Of a DNA stretch of 64,000 nucleotides, positions 13,233-23,397 are shown piece after piece. The stretch's first letter is position 1; each line of letters starts with the position of its first letter. The stretch lies in NCBI GenBank assembly GCA_027579435.1, contig JANBPK010000001.1, forward strand, positions 22,584-86,583, given 5' to 3'. The DNA comes from Candolleomyces eurysporus. Taxonomy: Eukaryota > Basidiomycota > Agaricomycetes > Agaricales > Psathyrellaceae. Made by a program: the position numbers and the translations under genes. The notes under the pieces were generated by a model. That model was given only the letters and a program-made list of their open reading frames with translations, was not told where the DNA came from and ran no database searches.

Positions 13233-13400
13233 CGGGCAACGTGGGCAGACAAACAACAGCTGACCTGCTTATGATCTTCACGAGGCGACCCCAGATCTCA
13301 TTAATTGAGAAACGGGTACTTGCATGGATCTGGCGCGAAGGATATACGTCATTTTCCCTGCAGACTAACCAATAGACTCTTCAATCAACGTCAGCGTGTC
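13233..13400 (-). repeat. Zinc-finger family upstream repeat, copy 1
   Basis: Upstream of znf1. Shared core: GGGCAACGTGGGCAGA, an AGCTGACCTG-like block, TCACGAGGCGACCCCAGAT, and further on TACGTCATTNTCCCTGCAG. It is aligned by eye with copies at 15550, 16388 and 23398. It probably carries the family's promoter. Confidence 0.7.
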
Positions 13401-13458
13401 AGCCTGCAACATAGACCGCCTGCCTGAGCATCATGCATCGTTTTCCCCCTTGATTGCG

Positions 13459-13479
13459 TAAGCGCCTGCTCGGCGCTTA
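13459..13479. repeat. TAAGCGCC/GGCGCTTA palindrome, copy 1
   Basis: Perfect 8-bp stem TAAGCGCC / GGCGCTTA around TGCTC, with flanks TTGCG before and AACTTTCGAGTCAAGA after. The same element recurs at 15789, 16604 and 17269. Confidence 0.7.
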
Positions 13480-13597
13480 AACTTTCGAGTCAAGACGAAA
13501 GGCCCTTTTGAGTCCAGAACCACAATGACTGGCCGGATATCCGCACGGTAAGGTAGTAGCTAGCTGCTGTGCAAGCATAATTCTTGCTAGCCCCCCC

Positions 13598-13640
13598 CAA
13601 ATTCAACACTCGTTTGGTAATCGTTCAGCACCAGGCATGG
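13598..13640 (-). pseudogene. Fragment of UBR1 5' exon (copy 1)
   Basis: About 43 bp matching UBR1 near 10035-10080 (core CACTCGTTTGGTAATCG against CACTCGCTTGGTAATCG). It is followed within a few bases by a copy of dTMP kinase exon 3. In the parent locus the two lie about 1.3 kb apart, so the copy has lost the intervening DNA. Confidence 0.65.
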
Positions 13641-13646
13641 AGGCGC

Positions 13647-14135
13647 GACCGATACTACGCCTCTAGATCGCTTCCCTGCATCCAAAATACCACTACGCAT
13701 CACCATTATCAGTCTCCACCTCATACGGCGCCACTAGCACTCCCGCAGCTACCACCGTGACTCCAAAACTCCTTTTTGAATGGGACATAGCATCCGATCT
13801 TCTTCAACATCACACCGGAGCAAGCCCAATTGCGTGGTGGGTACGGCGAAGAGAGGTACGAGAGAAAGGAAATTTAGGCTCGTATTTAACAGGGGCTCGA
13901 GCGGCTGGGAGACGAAACGAGACAGGCTCCACCCTTCTCATCTTTGAAAGGCACAAATGTTAACACGGAATCGGAAACCGAGTGGCTGTTCATCGATACG
14001 AGGAAAGAGAGGGACTTTATCTTTAAAGAGGTGTGGTCGTATGCCAAGCCGCTGGCAAAATGTGGCTTGACTTCATCTATCGGGAAATCGTGGAATGACT
14101 CCAAAATACTGTAATGTTGGTTCGCACACCCTCAA
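13647..14135 (+). pseudogene. Decayed dTMP kinase exon 3
   Basis: Aligns through its length with 11385-11860: CGACCGATAC start, the Ser/Thr insert, CCAAAACTCC, GTGGTGGGTACGGCGAAGA (LID region), the C-terminal GGCTTGACTTCATCTATCGGG and the shared 3' flank TTGGTTCGCACA. It lacks exons 1 and 2 with the P-loop and has frame breaks and an in-frame stop (GAAATTTAG where the parent has GAAATGCAA). It cannot encode an active kinase. It came from tandem duplication with znf2. Confidence 0.9.
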
Positions 14136-14275
14136 TATTTTATCGTTCTCGTTCATCGCAAATTCTATCCATTTTCGAGGCTCGAGCAAACGCGGTTTCC
14201 CAATGGGCCTTTCACACTTTCGATCGTAGCTGTACTATAGCCAGCACCCTGCAATAACAGATCCACACCAACCTT

Positions 14276-14510
14276 GAGTCGAGTCGGCGCTCGCTGTAAC
14301 TACAAGCGTCTCACTGAGCTGAAAGGAAGGTAGGAAGACTAATACCATCCCCCAGAACGCAAGAAAGCCAGAGCGGGCTTGTCTCTAAGGCGCTTCAGTT
14401 GAATCCGGGTTTGCTGCAACCACAACCGTTCCAGAACCAAAAGAAAGGTAGGAAGGCCAATTATCATTTACCAGAAGACATAAAAGTTGGGGCAGGCTTA
14501 TCCCCAGGAC
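14276..14510. repeat. Two-copy tandem repeat downstream of znf2
   Basis: Two adjacent diverged copies of about 115 bp, at about 14276-14392 and 14393-14510. Shared words: GGCGCT, GTAACTACAAGCGT against GCAACCACAACCGT, GAAAGGTAGGAAG followed by CCAGAA. It lies between the kinase pseudogene and the 3' end of znf2. Confidence 0.55.
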
Positions 14511-14515
14511 TGTTA

Positions 14516-15363
14516 TCACAGCTCCGGTCCTCCTAAAGCTAAGGCTGAATATTGGATCTCTGCTTGGCACAGCGGAGGACCGGGAGCCACAGCCAGGGCT
14601 GCATCAGCAGAAGCAAGCTGAGAGCCAAACTCTCCCTGTACGCCTTCGAATTCCTCATCCGAGGGCGCCTCGTCAGCGGCCAAATGCTCGTCATTGTCAC
14701 CCTCGTCGTAGTAGTAAAGGGCGGCCNAAAAAATCTCCTTCCTGCTCCTGCTCCTCCTCTTCTCCTTCTATGTCTGCCCCAACAGATCTTGGCCAGATAT
14801 GAGGATCGGCGATGAAAAGGCGATGCACACCTGACCCATAGTGTAGCGCGCATGCAGAAGCGGATTGGAACTTCTTGTGGCAGAAGTTGCATTGAAAAAT
14901 AGGTTGTACTTTTACAGGCGGTCCATTGGTGTTGAGTGGTCGTTGGTTGGGTCCAGGCCCAATAGGCCCATGGCCTTTGCCAGCGCTCTTTTTTGCCTAA
15001 GTAGTAGTTTGAAGATACCATCAGTTGGAGATTTCACCAATATAGAAAGATAATGGCTCAACTCACTCGTTTCTTTTCATGACGCCCAGTTTTTTCACCT
15101 TTACGAATGTCCAGATCCGAGCTTCCAAACTCGGGATGCTGACTCGTGTTGTGCTAGGAAGTGAAGGTCAGACGACTACCATGAGAGCGCACGATATACA
15201 ATCAAGTTGATCTCACCAAGTGTAAAGCGCCAAAGGACCCAAAAGTCCTGTTACAAGAGGTGCATATCGAGCGCCAGTAGGTATGCCCTGTCTTTGCGCA
15301 ATGGTCCTTCGCCTTCCACTCCTTTGGAAACTTCTTGCTGCATGTGTTGCAACGCCAAAGCAT
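14516..15363 (-). CDS. C2H2 zinc-finger protein (znf2)
   Basis: Paralogue of znf1 with the same three-exon plan. ATG at 15363: MLWRCNTCSKKFPKEW then HCAKTGH; finger 2 CTSCNRTFGSFGALHL is split by an intron just before its His (HNTSQHPEFG). Exon 3 has one finger, CNFCHKKFQSASACALHYGSGVH, where znf1 has two, then an acidic stretch and APGPPLCQAEIQ. At N 14727 the frame only continues if the N is omitted; the reading then matches znf1 (EGDFLAAL against EGEFLAAP) to a stop at 14516. The final DLVAAM-like helix seen in znf1 is altered to YSALALGGPEL. It looks intact, but expression is unproven. It was made by duplication together with the kinase pseudogene. Confidence 0.75.
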
Positions 15364-15549
15364 CTGATATTCAGCGGGAGTGGACGCACGAGCGAAGGAA
15401 GGTCAAGGTGTGGAAGAAGAGAGAACCCCTGCTGCCAGATATCTCAAACGTAAGCCTCAAGTCAAGGGATTAATGAACGTTACTACAGACTCAACCGACT
15501 GGATAGGAAGCAAGAAGCAGAAGAAGATTTCCCAGGGCCAAACCTCGCG

Positions 15550-15680
15550 CAGGCAACGTGGGCGAGCAGCTGATCTGGGAAGAGATACTCATGATCTTCA
15601 CGAGGCAATCCCAGATCCGATCAATTGAGCAACAGGAATACCATGAGTCCGACCCGGATGGTATCCATCATTTGTGCTCT
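15550..15680 (-). repeat. Zinc-finger family upstream repeat, copy 2
   Basis: Upstream of znf2: AGGCAACGTGGGCGAGCAGC, then CATGATCTTCACGAGGCAAT, CCCAGATCCGATCAATTGAG and GGATGGTATCCATCAT. It is the same block as upstream of znf1 and znf3. Confidence 0.7.
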
Positions 15681-15788
15681 AAGTAATTCAAAAGTGTAGC
15701 AGCCTCATGCAGCAACGTCATCTTGCAACCTCGAGATAATACCGATTTCCAGCCTGAGCACCATAGGTCATTTCCTGTGCCTGGTTGC

Positions 15789-15811
15789 TTAAGCGCTCGC
15801 TTAGCGCTTAA
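15789..15811. repeat. TTAAGCGCT/AGCGCTTAA palindrome, copy 2
   Basis: Perfect 9-bp stem around CGCTT, preceded by GGTTGC and followed by ACTTCCGAG. It is the best preserved of the four copies. Confidence 0.75.
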
Positions 15812-15920
15812 ACTTCCGAGATCTAAGGCTAATTGGAGATGAGAGAGGCACAACGACTCGAATTGCTCCTGCAGCTCCCTTGTGACCTGCTTGTGTTCTT
15901 CGATCGTCATCGCTGTGATG

Positions 15921-16315
15921 TTCAACAAGTCTCCCCTTTTCCGAAAATATGGCTGCACGATCGTCCCTCAGTCCGAACCTTATCTTTGCCCATCCCTCCA
16001 AATCCAGCACTCGTCTGATAATCCTTCAGCAGCTGGTGCTGTGGCACGCTATTTACGCCCTTGGGGAGGAAGAACTTCTGATTTGAGCCCATCGGCGACG
16101 CTTGCAACTTGTTCAAGATCTCTGCTTGAGCGGACGTGTTCAACACGTATTTTGAACCTGGAATAATATCGAGAGAAAGAACCGGAAATCTGAGAGAGAG
16201 GGACGCTGGGCTGGTCACCACTCAGATGGTGGGCTGGTGTCCTGGACCTTCACTGAAACTTTCTCCAACAGAGCCTGTCCCTGTGTTCTTTGAGATTGAG
16301 GATTTGAGCTGCGTC
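15921..16315 (-). pseudogene. Truncated copy of UBR1 5' exon (copy 2)
   Basis: Matches UBR1 from about 9961 to 10370. The frame from about 16221 to 15922 stays open for about 99 codons and reads very close to UBR1 (KFFLPKGVNSVPQHQLL, CSHIFGKGETC), then stops inside the UBR box. The parental ATGGCC has been lost in a short deletion. The remaining Cys/His ligands of the UBR box and all downstream domains are absent, so it cannot be an N-recognin. The sense frame is better kept than that of the kinase pseudogene, suggesting a younger age or some constraint. Confidence 0.9.
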
Positions 16316-16387
16316 TGAACCTTACCACTGAATTGAGCAGCCGAATAAAAAAAAGCCGAAGGAGATGGCCTAGGGCCGAATGTCGGG

Positions 16388-16530
16388 CGGGCAACGTGGG
16401 TAGAAGCCAAACAGCTGACCTCCCACGAATGGAGGCTCATAGCTTCGCGAGGCGACCCCGGATCCGATTAACGAAACGGAAACTTACCATGAATCCGAGT
16501 CGGAGGATGTACGTCATTCTCCCTGCAGTA
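16388..16530 (-). repeat. Zinc-finger family upstream repeat, orphan copy 3
   Basis: GGGCAACGTGGGTAGAAG, CAGCTGACCTCC, CGCGAGGCGACCCCGGATCC and TACGTCATTCTCCCTGCAG match the znf1 upstream block, but the next DNA to the left is the UBR1 fragment rather than a zinc-finger gene. The gene it once served is deleted. Confidence 0.75.
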
Positions 16531-16603
16531 GAGTCGTGCAGCAACGCCATCCTGCAACTAGTACAGATCGCCAGCCTGTGTATCATTCGCGCGTCCGGTT
16601 GCA

Positions 16604-16624
16604 TAAGCGCCTGCGCAGCACTTA
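16604..16624. repeat. Palindrome, degenerate copy 3
   Basis: TAAGCGCCTGCGCAGCACTTA; the stem has mismatches. Flanks GGTTGCA before and GACTTCCAGGTCAAGATGAA after match copies 1 and 4. Confidence 0.6.
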
Positions 16625-17616
16625 GACTTCCAGGTCAAGATGAAGTATCATTCGAGGCGAGAGGCACAATGCTCGGCCGCATATGCTTCCGTTAAACTAT
16701 TAGTACGCTGCTATATACTGTCGTTTCACGGTGAACTCGGTGGGTCGCTGAGCTTTCGTCCGAATTGCCTCCCCTGCTGCACCAAGGCTGACGCCACTGA
16801 ATGGCGAATGATGTGCAAGCGGTAGTTGCGACTCGAAGACAAAGCAAAGCGATAAGTACTCTAAGGGTACCATCATGGCAGCGCAATCTCGGGCGCAGTG
16901 ATGGCTCGTTCAAGCTTAGCTCGAACTTGAGTTTCACGAAGGTCAAGTCCGGTTTTCCAAACCTTTGACATTCGGCCCCGTTAGATTGTTTAATTGGATA
17001 CGCCACCAAACAAATATCAAAAGCAGATTCCAGTTTTCCCTGTTCTTTCGTTTCCCCGACACCTGAAACAGGAACCCTCATGCGTCATGCAGCCGATTAA
17101 GCCGCGCGCGGAGGTGCGCGGGGCGTACCTAAAAAGGGGAGAAGGAGGGGGACGATAATATCGTCTTTGGTGCACCACTCTGTTCACGATAGTTACCGTC
17201 TTTTGGTGCACCAAAACCACAGCACCAGGTGCGTCATGCTGAGTCATCATTTCTCGCGCCTTGCCGACAAGCGCTCCCAGCGCTTAAGCACAGACTTCTA
17301 AGTCGGGATGAAACGTTATTTCGCGTCAAGATCTTATTGCGGGATCAATCAAATAGAAGGAGCAGGCGCACTGCCAATATCTCAGCGATTGATATAGCGC
17401 ATGATGAGCAGCTGTCCTGTGAACGAGACATTCATTATCGACTGAGAACAAGGGCTGAACATTTCCGTCCGGACTCGAAGCAGGGATTATGAACGCCGAC
17501 TACTCGATTGGTCCATCAGAAGAGCTCGACGAGTAGCCTGCAAATTGATGATCACACGCAATTTACACGTAGTCAGCCTGACGACAGAATTGACGGCACT
17601 CATGAACGACATAACT
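16625..17616. other. Intergenic, remnant of duplicated block
   Basis: No gene recognised. It contains a near repeat of TTGGTGCACCA (17168-17180 and 17204-17214), a TGAGTCA motif (17240-17246) within a 14-mer also found upstream of MED21, and palindrome copy 4. The flanks of copy 4 (GATGAAACGTTATTTCGCG) resemble those of copy 3, so this is probably a fourth, almost fully deleted copy of the duplicated block. Confidence 0.5.
17269..17285. repeat. AAGCGCT/AGCGCTT palindrome, copy 4
   Basis: Perfect 7-bp stem around CCC, followed by AAGCACAGACTTCTAAGTCGG, which matches the flank of copy 3 loosely. Confidence 0.6.
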
Positions 17617-18785
17617 CTAGTCACGAACTTTCAATNGGGGGGACACTAGGATAGTAGAGGTGTTAGCGTATCTAACCACTGNAAAAAAAATTAGCACACA
17701 CCATGGAGAGCTACTGTCACTCTTCAGACGGAGCAGCCGCTTCACCCGGTTCACAAAGCCATCGTCGACGGGGAATTCCTTTAACTGTTCCTCCTTCTCC
17801 TGGGACAGATCCTTCGTCTGGGGATCCCCTAGCCAGCTTTCCAACTTCTCTTTGAGCTTCTGTGCTGCCTCTGTTTCCGCAACCCGCTTCCCCAACTCAA
17901 CCAATTCTTTTTGAATTTGGACCGCGACCGTATGTTTTTCCACAATGTATTCGATGATGTCGTTTGTGTCGCGTTTAGGCTCCTTGACGTCGATACGCCT
18001 ATAGATAGCGCCCTGGTCCAAAGCTTCCTTCCAAAATTCTTTGAGCTCTCCCTCTCGAACTGGTCCAGCTGACGGGTTGAACAGAACCGTCTCCCATTGC
18101 GTCGAGGCCATCACAACACTTCTGAGTGCGATCGGCCCGCAGATGCTGCGAAAGAGTTCATAGCTCAGGAGCGCTGAGCCTGCCATACGAACTTGGCCAA
18201 TGCTATGGAGATAAACGAGGCCGGCGACCTTTACCTTCAGGTCTCTGCTCTCGTATCTGAAAGACCCCAAATTAGTTTATATACACAGTTGACGGCGAAC
18301 GAAAAGAGACTGACACTGAAGCGAGCCAAACAGAGATTTTCCTCAGGGTCTCGCGTTCACCCTCTTCGGTATCATCAAAACCAGGTGTGTCAACAAGCAC
18401 GAGGCGACGTTGAGGGCACACTGGATGAGTTGAAGGAAGTGTAAATGTGGCGACGCCCATTTCCTTCGTGCACGATTTCAGACCGTGATGCACCTTCATG
18501 AGGCCCTCGGCGCCACAGAATCTGTTAATGAACTACTGAAAGCTTCAGGAGAGGTTTTGAAGACATTGAAAGGAGAGCCGCACAGTGCTCTTTCCCGCCC
18601 CAGTCAGACCCATTACGCTAGGGGCATGTGAGAACGATCGGATGGTGGGGAAAAAGTAAAACCACTGACACAATGATCAAATCATCCGGATGTGCATCTT
18701 TGAAGAGTTGATCTTCAGGCGTAATATCAAGTTGATAATTGGACTTTACAGGGATAGGTGTTGGCTCGAGAGGAAGAGATGCCAT
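17617..18785 (-). CDS. AIG1-like G-domain protein A
   Basis: P-loop GTPase-like protein of about 330 residues. Exon 1 starts MASLPLEPTPIPVKS and ends DDLIIV. The 34-nt exon 18584-18617 encodes VMGLTGAGKST. The next exon starts FINRFCG and carries KSCTKE (switch I-like) and LVLVDTPGFDD (G3, DxxG), ending VWLAS. The large exon gives KVAGLVYLHSIGQVRMAGS, VVMASTQWE in the G4 place, EFWKEALDQGAIYRRID, and a helical C-terminus with VQIQKELVELGKRVAETEA. A last intron (54 nt, containing N 17682) leads to VPPLKVRD and a stop at 17617 if N 17636 is dropped. An in-frame ATG at 18866 is an alternative start. The canonical NKxD is absent. Its role is unknown. Confidence 0.8.
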
Positions 18786-20885
18786 CGGTAAATGTGGAAA
18801 CCTCAGGAAAGCCGGATGGGTTTTAACGGCAGAGCTCTCAGAGATCCATCCAATCGCGGGGTTCAAAAGTGGATCACAACGAGGTATTAAATCAGCAATG
18901 ATTCTCCGTCCTCAAGGACTTTGCCTTATTCATCAAACGGTGAAGGCATCATGGAGGCGAACCCGTATTATATCCTTTGGTTCAGTAGGTTCTGAACCCA
19001 ATAGGAGGAAGCGGTTTTGAAATGATCGGGTAACAATGAGATGGGCTTTCTGAACTTACCAAAGGACTCGCCGGTGACAGACTCCCAAAAAAATCCTCCT
19101 TGGGGGTTTCACCGGCCGCTGACTCCAGAGGCTCGACTTTCCCTATCGATTAGCCGTTTCGGAAGGTGGGGTGACGGAGAATCCCATATTATGGTCAGGA
19201 GATCCCTAGCTAGTATACGCGCAGCCATCACATAGAATTAGTCCTCCAATAAAACCATAGTAAGTGTCTTTCTTCCTTGGTTTGCGGAGAACATCCGCAT
19301 CAGCTGTGGGTGAGAGAATCATACACAAAATAATCATCCGCTCTGGTTCAGGCATGCGAAATTTGTAGCGCCTCGTCAGATGGCTTTCACAAGGTGTGAA
19401 TTAAGCGTAACCCCAATTAAGCCCTTTCACATTGCCTTGCTCGCATCTGGGCCTTATGAAATTGGGACAATGTGCGTCTCGTCCGTCGACCTCGATGGAT
19501 TGTCAAGGCGGGCTGGTCGAGCTCCAAATTGAGCCGGAGAACACAGTATCCCGAAGAACTTCAACACTTCAACAGGCACTCCTACTAGCAAATCAATTTC
19601 ATGAACAGCTCGCTTTGCGCCGCCACCTTCCTTTTAATGCTGGCTATCAGATCCTGCCAAAGTATGCCCTGCAATAATATGCCTGGAGTTTGACCGGATC
19701 CAATCGTGATAGCCCCCATTTCACAGCTGGAACTTTAAAACTGAAATACTACGCAAAGCTCGACATCTTATCGATCTCTCTCGATCATTGAAGCACCTAT
19801 CCTAACCTCGTGCTGCACATGAGGCATCGACATTCAGTTTATGATTTATGTGGCGCTAATATCAAATGGTTCTATATCTAATCCTACCGAACTGAAAGGC
19901 TCTACCATCCATATCGAGAGACTGGCTAAAATAGCATTTCCTTGGACCCGCACAACCCTAAAAATGACCGCAGGTGCCAACCACCTCCGTTGTATCCGAG
20001 TCGCATTTTACTTACTCATTCTCCCAAGCTTCCAAAGGTTCTCGGCGTGCCCAAATTTCCCCGGCGCGTGCGCCGGCTGAAGGAAGCCTGAGGCTAGATT
20101 TCCTCAGGTTGAGAAGTTCGAGCTCCCAAAGGTCAAGATCACAACCCTACTTGTCACACGTTATCAAAGTGGGTCGCACTGTCCATCAGCTGAAGCTAGG
20201 TCTTGCTTTAGAAAGGCTATTCCAACCGAGATTGGGCAAGAGAAATCCCAGATACATTATCGTTCCCATCGGAGCGCTGGTAGTACAGCGTCAATGGTGA
20301 TGGAAAACGAGAACTGCCAGAAGTTGATCTATGAAGCCGCGTCACCCACGATACCCTACTTCTACCGAGTCTACGAACTAACCAAAGAATCACTGCTAGC
20401 CTATGATCTGGCCCTTGCTGTAATGAACAAGGTTTGGGAAATATGGCCATGGCTCCAACTCACGCTCGTCCCGCCTTCCGAGGGGCTGTCACGGGCGTCT
20501 GATAGTGCTGTGTGTTGGGTTCGGCTTGCGATACTCGCCGGCGTCTTGAGAAATGGCCAACAATCAATAACCCCTAAGCATTACCTACGGGAGACTTCTA
20601 GCCCAGAGTGGGTTAAGCTTCGCTTGGGTGGGAAGCCCGGCGGCTACTAAAACTTCGGGACGACCCTACCCCAAAAGGAGGAGAACCTGACTAGGAGTCT
20701 TTTTTGAGTTCCATTTCTCATCTAAATTACCCTATTTATTTGATCAGATAATTGTGTTCCCAAGTCCTCCAACCCGTATACATGGTGCTGTAAAGTAGTA
20801 AAGGCGCCTATGTTAAGCGCCTGAGCCCAAGTACACAACACAGCGTCAGTGCTAGTTTCGATAAATGGGCAGTTTGTGACGAGGT
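18786..20885. other. 2.1 kb without recognised gene
   Basis: The left end is the promoter side of G-domain gene A, with a weak match (ACGAGGTATTAAATCAGCAATGA) to sequence upstream of gene C. Open frames of 80-118 codons on the plus strand (19432-19677, 19974-20300, 20294-20650) match no family I know. I could not chain them with splice sites into a convincing gene. Confidence 0.5.
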
Positions 20886-21871
20886 ATGCTTCTCATGGCA
20901 TTCTTACTTTCTGTCCTTTGGCGAGCGCTTTTTGAACGACGCCAAACCATCTCCCAACCTCCACACCAGAATGCGACCGGCGACGTGACTCTTTTGTACA
21001 GTTTATGCCTGATTTCTTTTCTGCTTAGTTGCTGACTGAAACCTCGGCAGTATTATTGGGCCAACGGGAGTAGGCAAGAGCACTGTAAGTGGACATCTCA
21101 GTACCTACTTCGAGTTACAGCATGCTGACGCCCCCTTTTGCCAATTGACGGTGATGAAACCAATCATGTTCATACCTTCTATCCTTAGTTTATCAACGGC
21201 ATCGTAGGCCGTCAGGCTGCACAAGTCGGACATGGGCTTTCTACTTGTACTCAAATCTTTGAGTCTCATCGGTATGAGCTGCCACAAGACTCCGGAATCT
21301 ACCCGAGAAAGCCATTGGTGCTGGTAGACACTCCGGGATTCGACGATACCGACATGCATGATTCGGCCAGAGTCTTCAAAGGAATCGCTCAATGGCTTGC
21401 TGAGTGCGTAGAGCTCCCACCCGCTATCATTTTCCCTAGGCCAACTCTCTTTTCTCCTATGCATTCTCAATTGCCAGATGCCCCAAGAGACAGGATAGGT
21501 CGCCTCAAGTAGTAGGATTTGTCTACTTACAAGACATTTCCCAAAGGCGCATAAACAAGCGTCAAAATGTAGACTTTCTACGACTTCAGGAGCTACTCAA
21601 AGTTGGGAGCGCTGTGTCGCACTCCAGGTTGGTTTTAGTTACATATCGATGGCCGCCAGTTCCACCGCCTCTGCCTCCTGCCCATGTGCAAATTTCCAAT
21701 GAAAATTCACCGGGATCAGCCTCGTTGGTCTACCAGCAAGCAGTCAATAGGGAGAATGAGCTAGAGCACCAGTTTTGGAAGCAATTGCTGGACAAGGGGG
21801 CAAGAATGGTGCGGGTGGAAGATTCTGTTCATGACCCAACCAAGGTTGTACTGGAGGTTCTAAAGTCTTGA
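20886..21871 (+). CDS. AIG1-like G-domain protein D (short subfamily)
   Basis: Start at 20886 (MLLMAFLLSVLWRALFERR) or the next ATG at 20895; exon 1 ends GDVTLF. The 34-nt exon 21051-21084 encodes IIGPTGVGKST. Exon 3 starts FINGIVGRQAAQVGHGL with STCTQ (switch I-like) and LVLVDTPGFDDTDMHD. The next intron joins LAE to CPKRQDRSPQVVGFVYLQDIS, removing what looks like a stop. Then RLVLVTYRWPP in the G4 place, and FWKQLLDKGARMVRVEDS near the end. It is about 260 residues long and lacks the IQxEL helical tail of A, B, C and F. Closest relative in the window is gene E (41241-42323). It is the only G-domain gene on the plus strand in this half of the cluster. Confidence 0.8.
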
Positions 21872-22340
21872 AGCCTAACCTCTTCATATTTCCTACGACT
21901 CGAGTGTGTGGTATCGTACGTCACTAGTCACCGCTGTATATGTCCGTTCTAGATGAATTGGATTCATTTATTGATCTAGTCAGTCCTGTGGATAGAGAGC
22001 GCCAGGCGTTCATGTATCCAAATGCTGAGCCCCTTCAGATTGATGAAGACAAATACGAGCTGAGTATCATTAAAGCCGTCTGCTAGAGGGATACGACTGG
22101 CGCCAATCAAGGAACGGAAAGTGGAAAACTTGAAGACAAGAATATATGATTGTACCATAAACCAGACCGTAGACATTACAACTGCGAAACGGGACTACCC
22201 TTTGTTATGATTGTAGGTATGCTTTCTTCAATGCTCGAATACAAGCTACTCAGGAGAAAAGGATGATTCATAATGACTCACGAGAGGTCGTAAGTCGCAG
22301 ACGGGGGTGTGGGTTACGCTAAACGACGGGCTCGATGCCA
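21872..22340. other. Intergenic between convergent genes
   Basis: The 3' flanks of G-domain gene D and znf3. No repeat, RNA gene or coding signal seen. Confidence 0.5.
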
Positions 22341-23225
22341 CTATGACTTGAGTGCTCTAAGAGCTGCGACCAAGTCCTGGATCTCGGCTTGAAACAGTGG
22401 AGGTCCAGGTGTTTCTTGCGAGGGTACATTGCCAGAGCTTGCGTCCCATAGCTGTTCGACCCAAGCGAGCTGAGAGCCAAACTCCCCCTCGTCGTCCGGC
22501 GCCTCATCCCCAGCTGCAAATTCGTCATCATCGAAGTCACCGTCCAGAAGTTCTTCTTCGTCTTCCTCAACTTTAGCAGTCGTAGTGAAGGTCGGCCCAC
22601 TATTAGTGCTAGCATGACTATGCATAGCTCCAAGGTGCTGTGTACGGGCGGAAGCAGTCTTGAATTCTTTGGAGCAGACCGTGCACCGATACGCTCCAGC
22701 CCCATAGTTAGCCGTGATCGTAGCCAAGGTTGGTCCGCTGTTGGTGCCAACGCGGCCATGCACAGCTCTAAGGTGCTGTGCACAGCCGGAAGCGGTCTTG
22801 AAATCTTGGTAGCAGACCGTGCACCGATGCGCTCCAGGTCCTGCCCCATAGTTAGCCTTGAACTTCTGAAGTTACCGATAGTCAGCATGGCTCTTCGCCT
22901 TGGATCAAAATAGCATACTCCTTTAACGACTCAAACTTACTCTTTTCTTTTCACGATGTTTGTTATTTCCACGCATTTTCAGACGCATGTAATTTCCTAG
23001 CTCGGGATGGAGGGACATGTTATGCTAGGAAGAGAAAGTCAAACGAGAGCGAGAATGAGATACGACTGGGTTGCTTACATTGTGTAAATCGTATACAGAA
23101 CCGAAGAACCTGTTGCAAGAGGTACAGGTCTGGAGCTTGTAGGTATGTCCCGTCGCTTTGCAATGGTCCTTGATCACCTCCTCCTTCAAAGATTTTTTCT
23201 TGCAATTACTGCAATGATAAGGCAT
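22341..23225 (-). CDS. C2H2 zinc-finger protein (znf3)
   Basis: Three exons, same plan as znf1. ATG at 23225: MPYHCSNCKKKSLKEEVIKD; finger 1 C-x2-C-x12-H-x5-H; finger 2 CTSCNRFFGSVYDLHN is interrupted by an intron directly before its His (HNMSLHPELG). Exon 3 begins KFKANYGAGPGAHRC and contains two near-identical fingers, CTVCYQDFKTASGCAQHL and CTVCSKEFKTASARTQHL, each preceded by NYGAG. These arose by an internal duplication of about 38 codons, also seen at DNA level (22614-22690 against 22740-22815). An acidic stretch follows (EEDEEELLDGDFDDDE), then TPGPPLFQAEIQDLVAALRA, which matches the tail of znf1. Probably nucleic-acid binding; target unknown. Confidence 0.85.
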
Positions 23226-23397
23226 CTCTTGTTAGATGAGAGAGTCGGTGTGAGAGAACGAAGTCGAGGTAGGGAAGGCAGAGACGTCGAAGGCAAGCCA
23301 CGAGTCCAAGGGCTGGATGAACTATCTTTTGAGCCTTACAATGAACCAAACCGTTTGAATAGAAAGAATTGTAAGAAGACTGCCCCTTATGTCGTAC

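Noticed and set aside
21480..21530. Two in-frame stops (TAGTAG) in G-domain gene D suggesting a pseudogene
   Set aside because: With the intron ending just before ATGCCCCAAG the frame reads CPKRQDRSPQVVGFVY, matching gene E, and the stops vanish.
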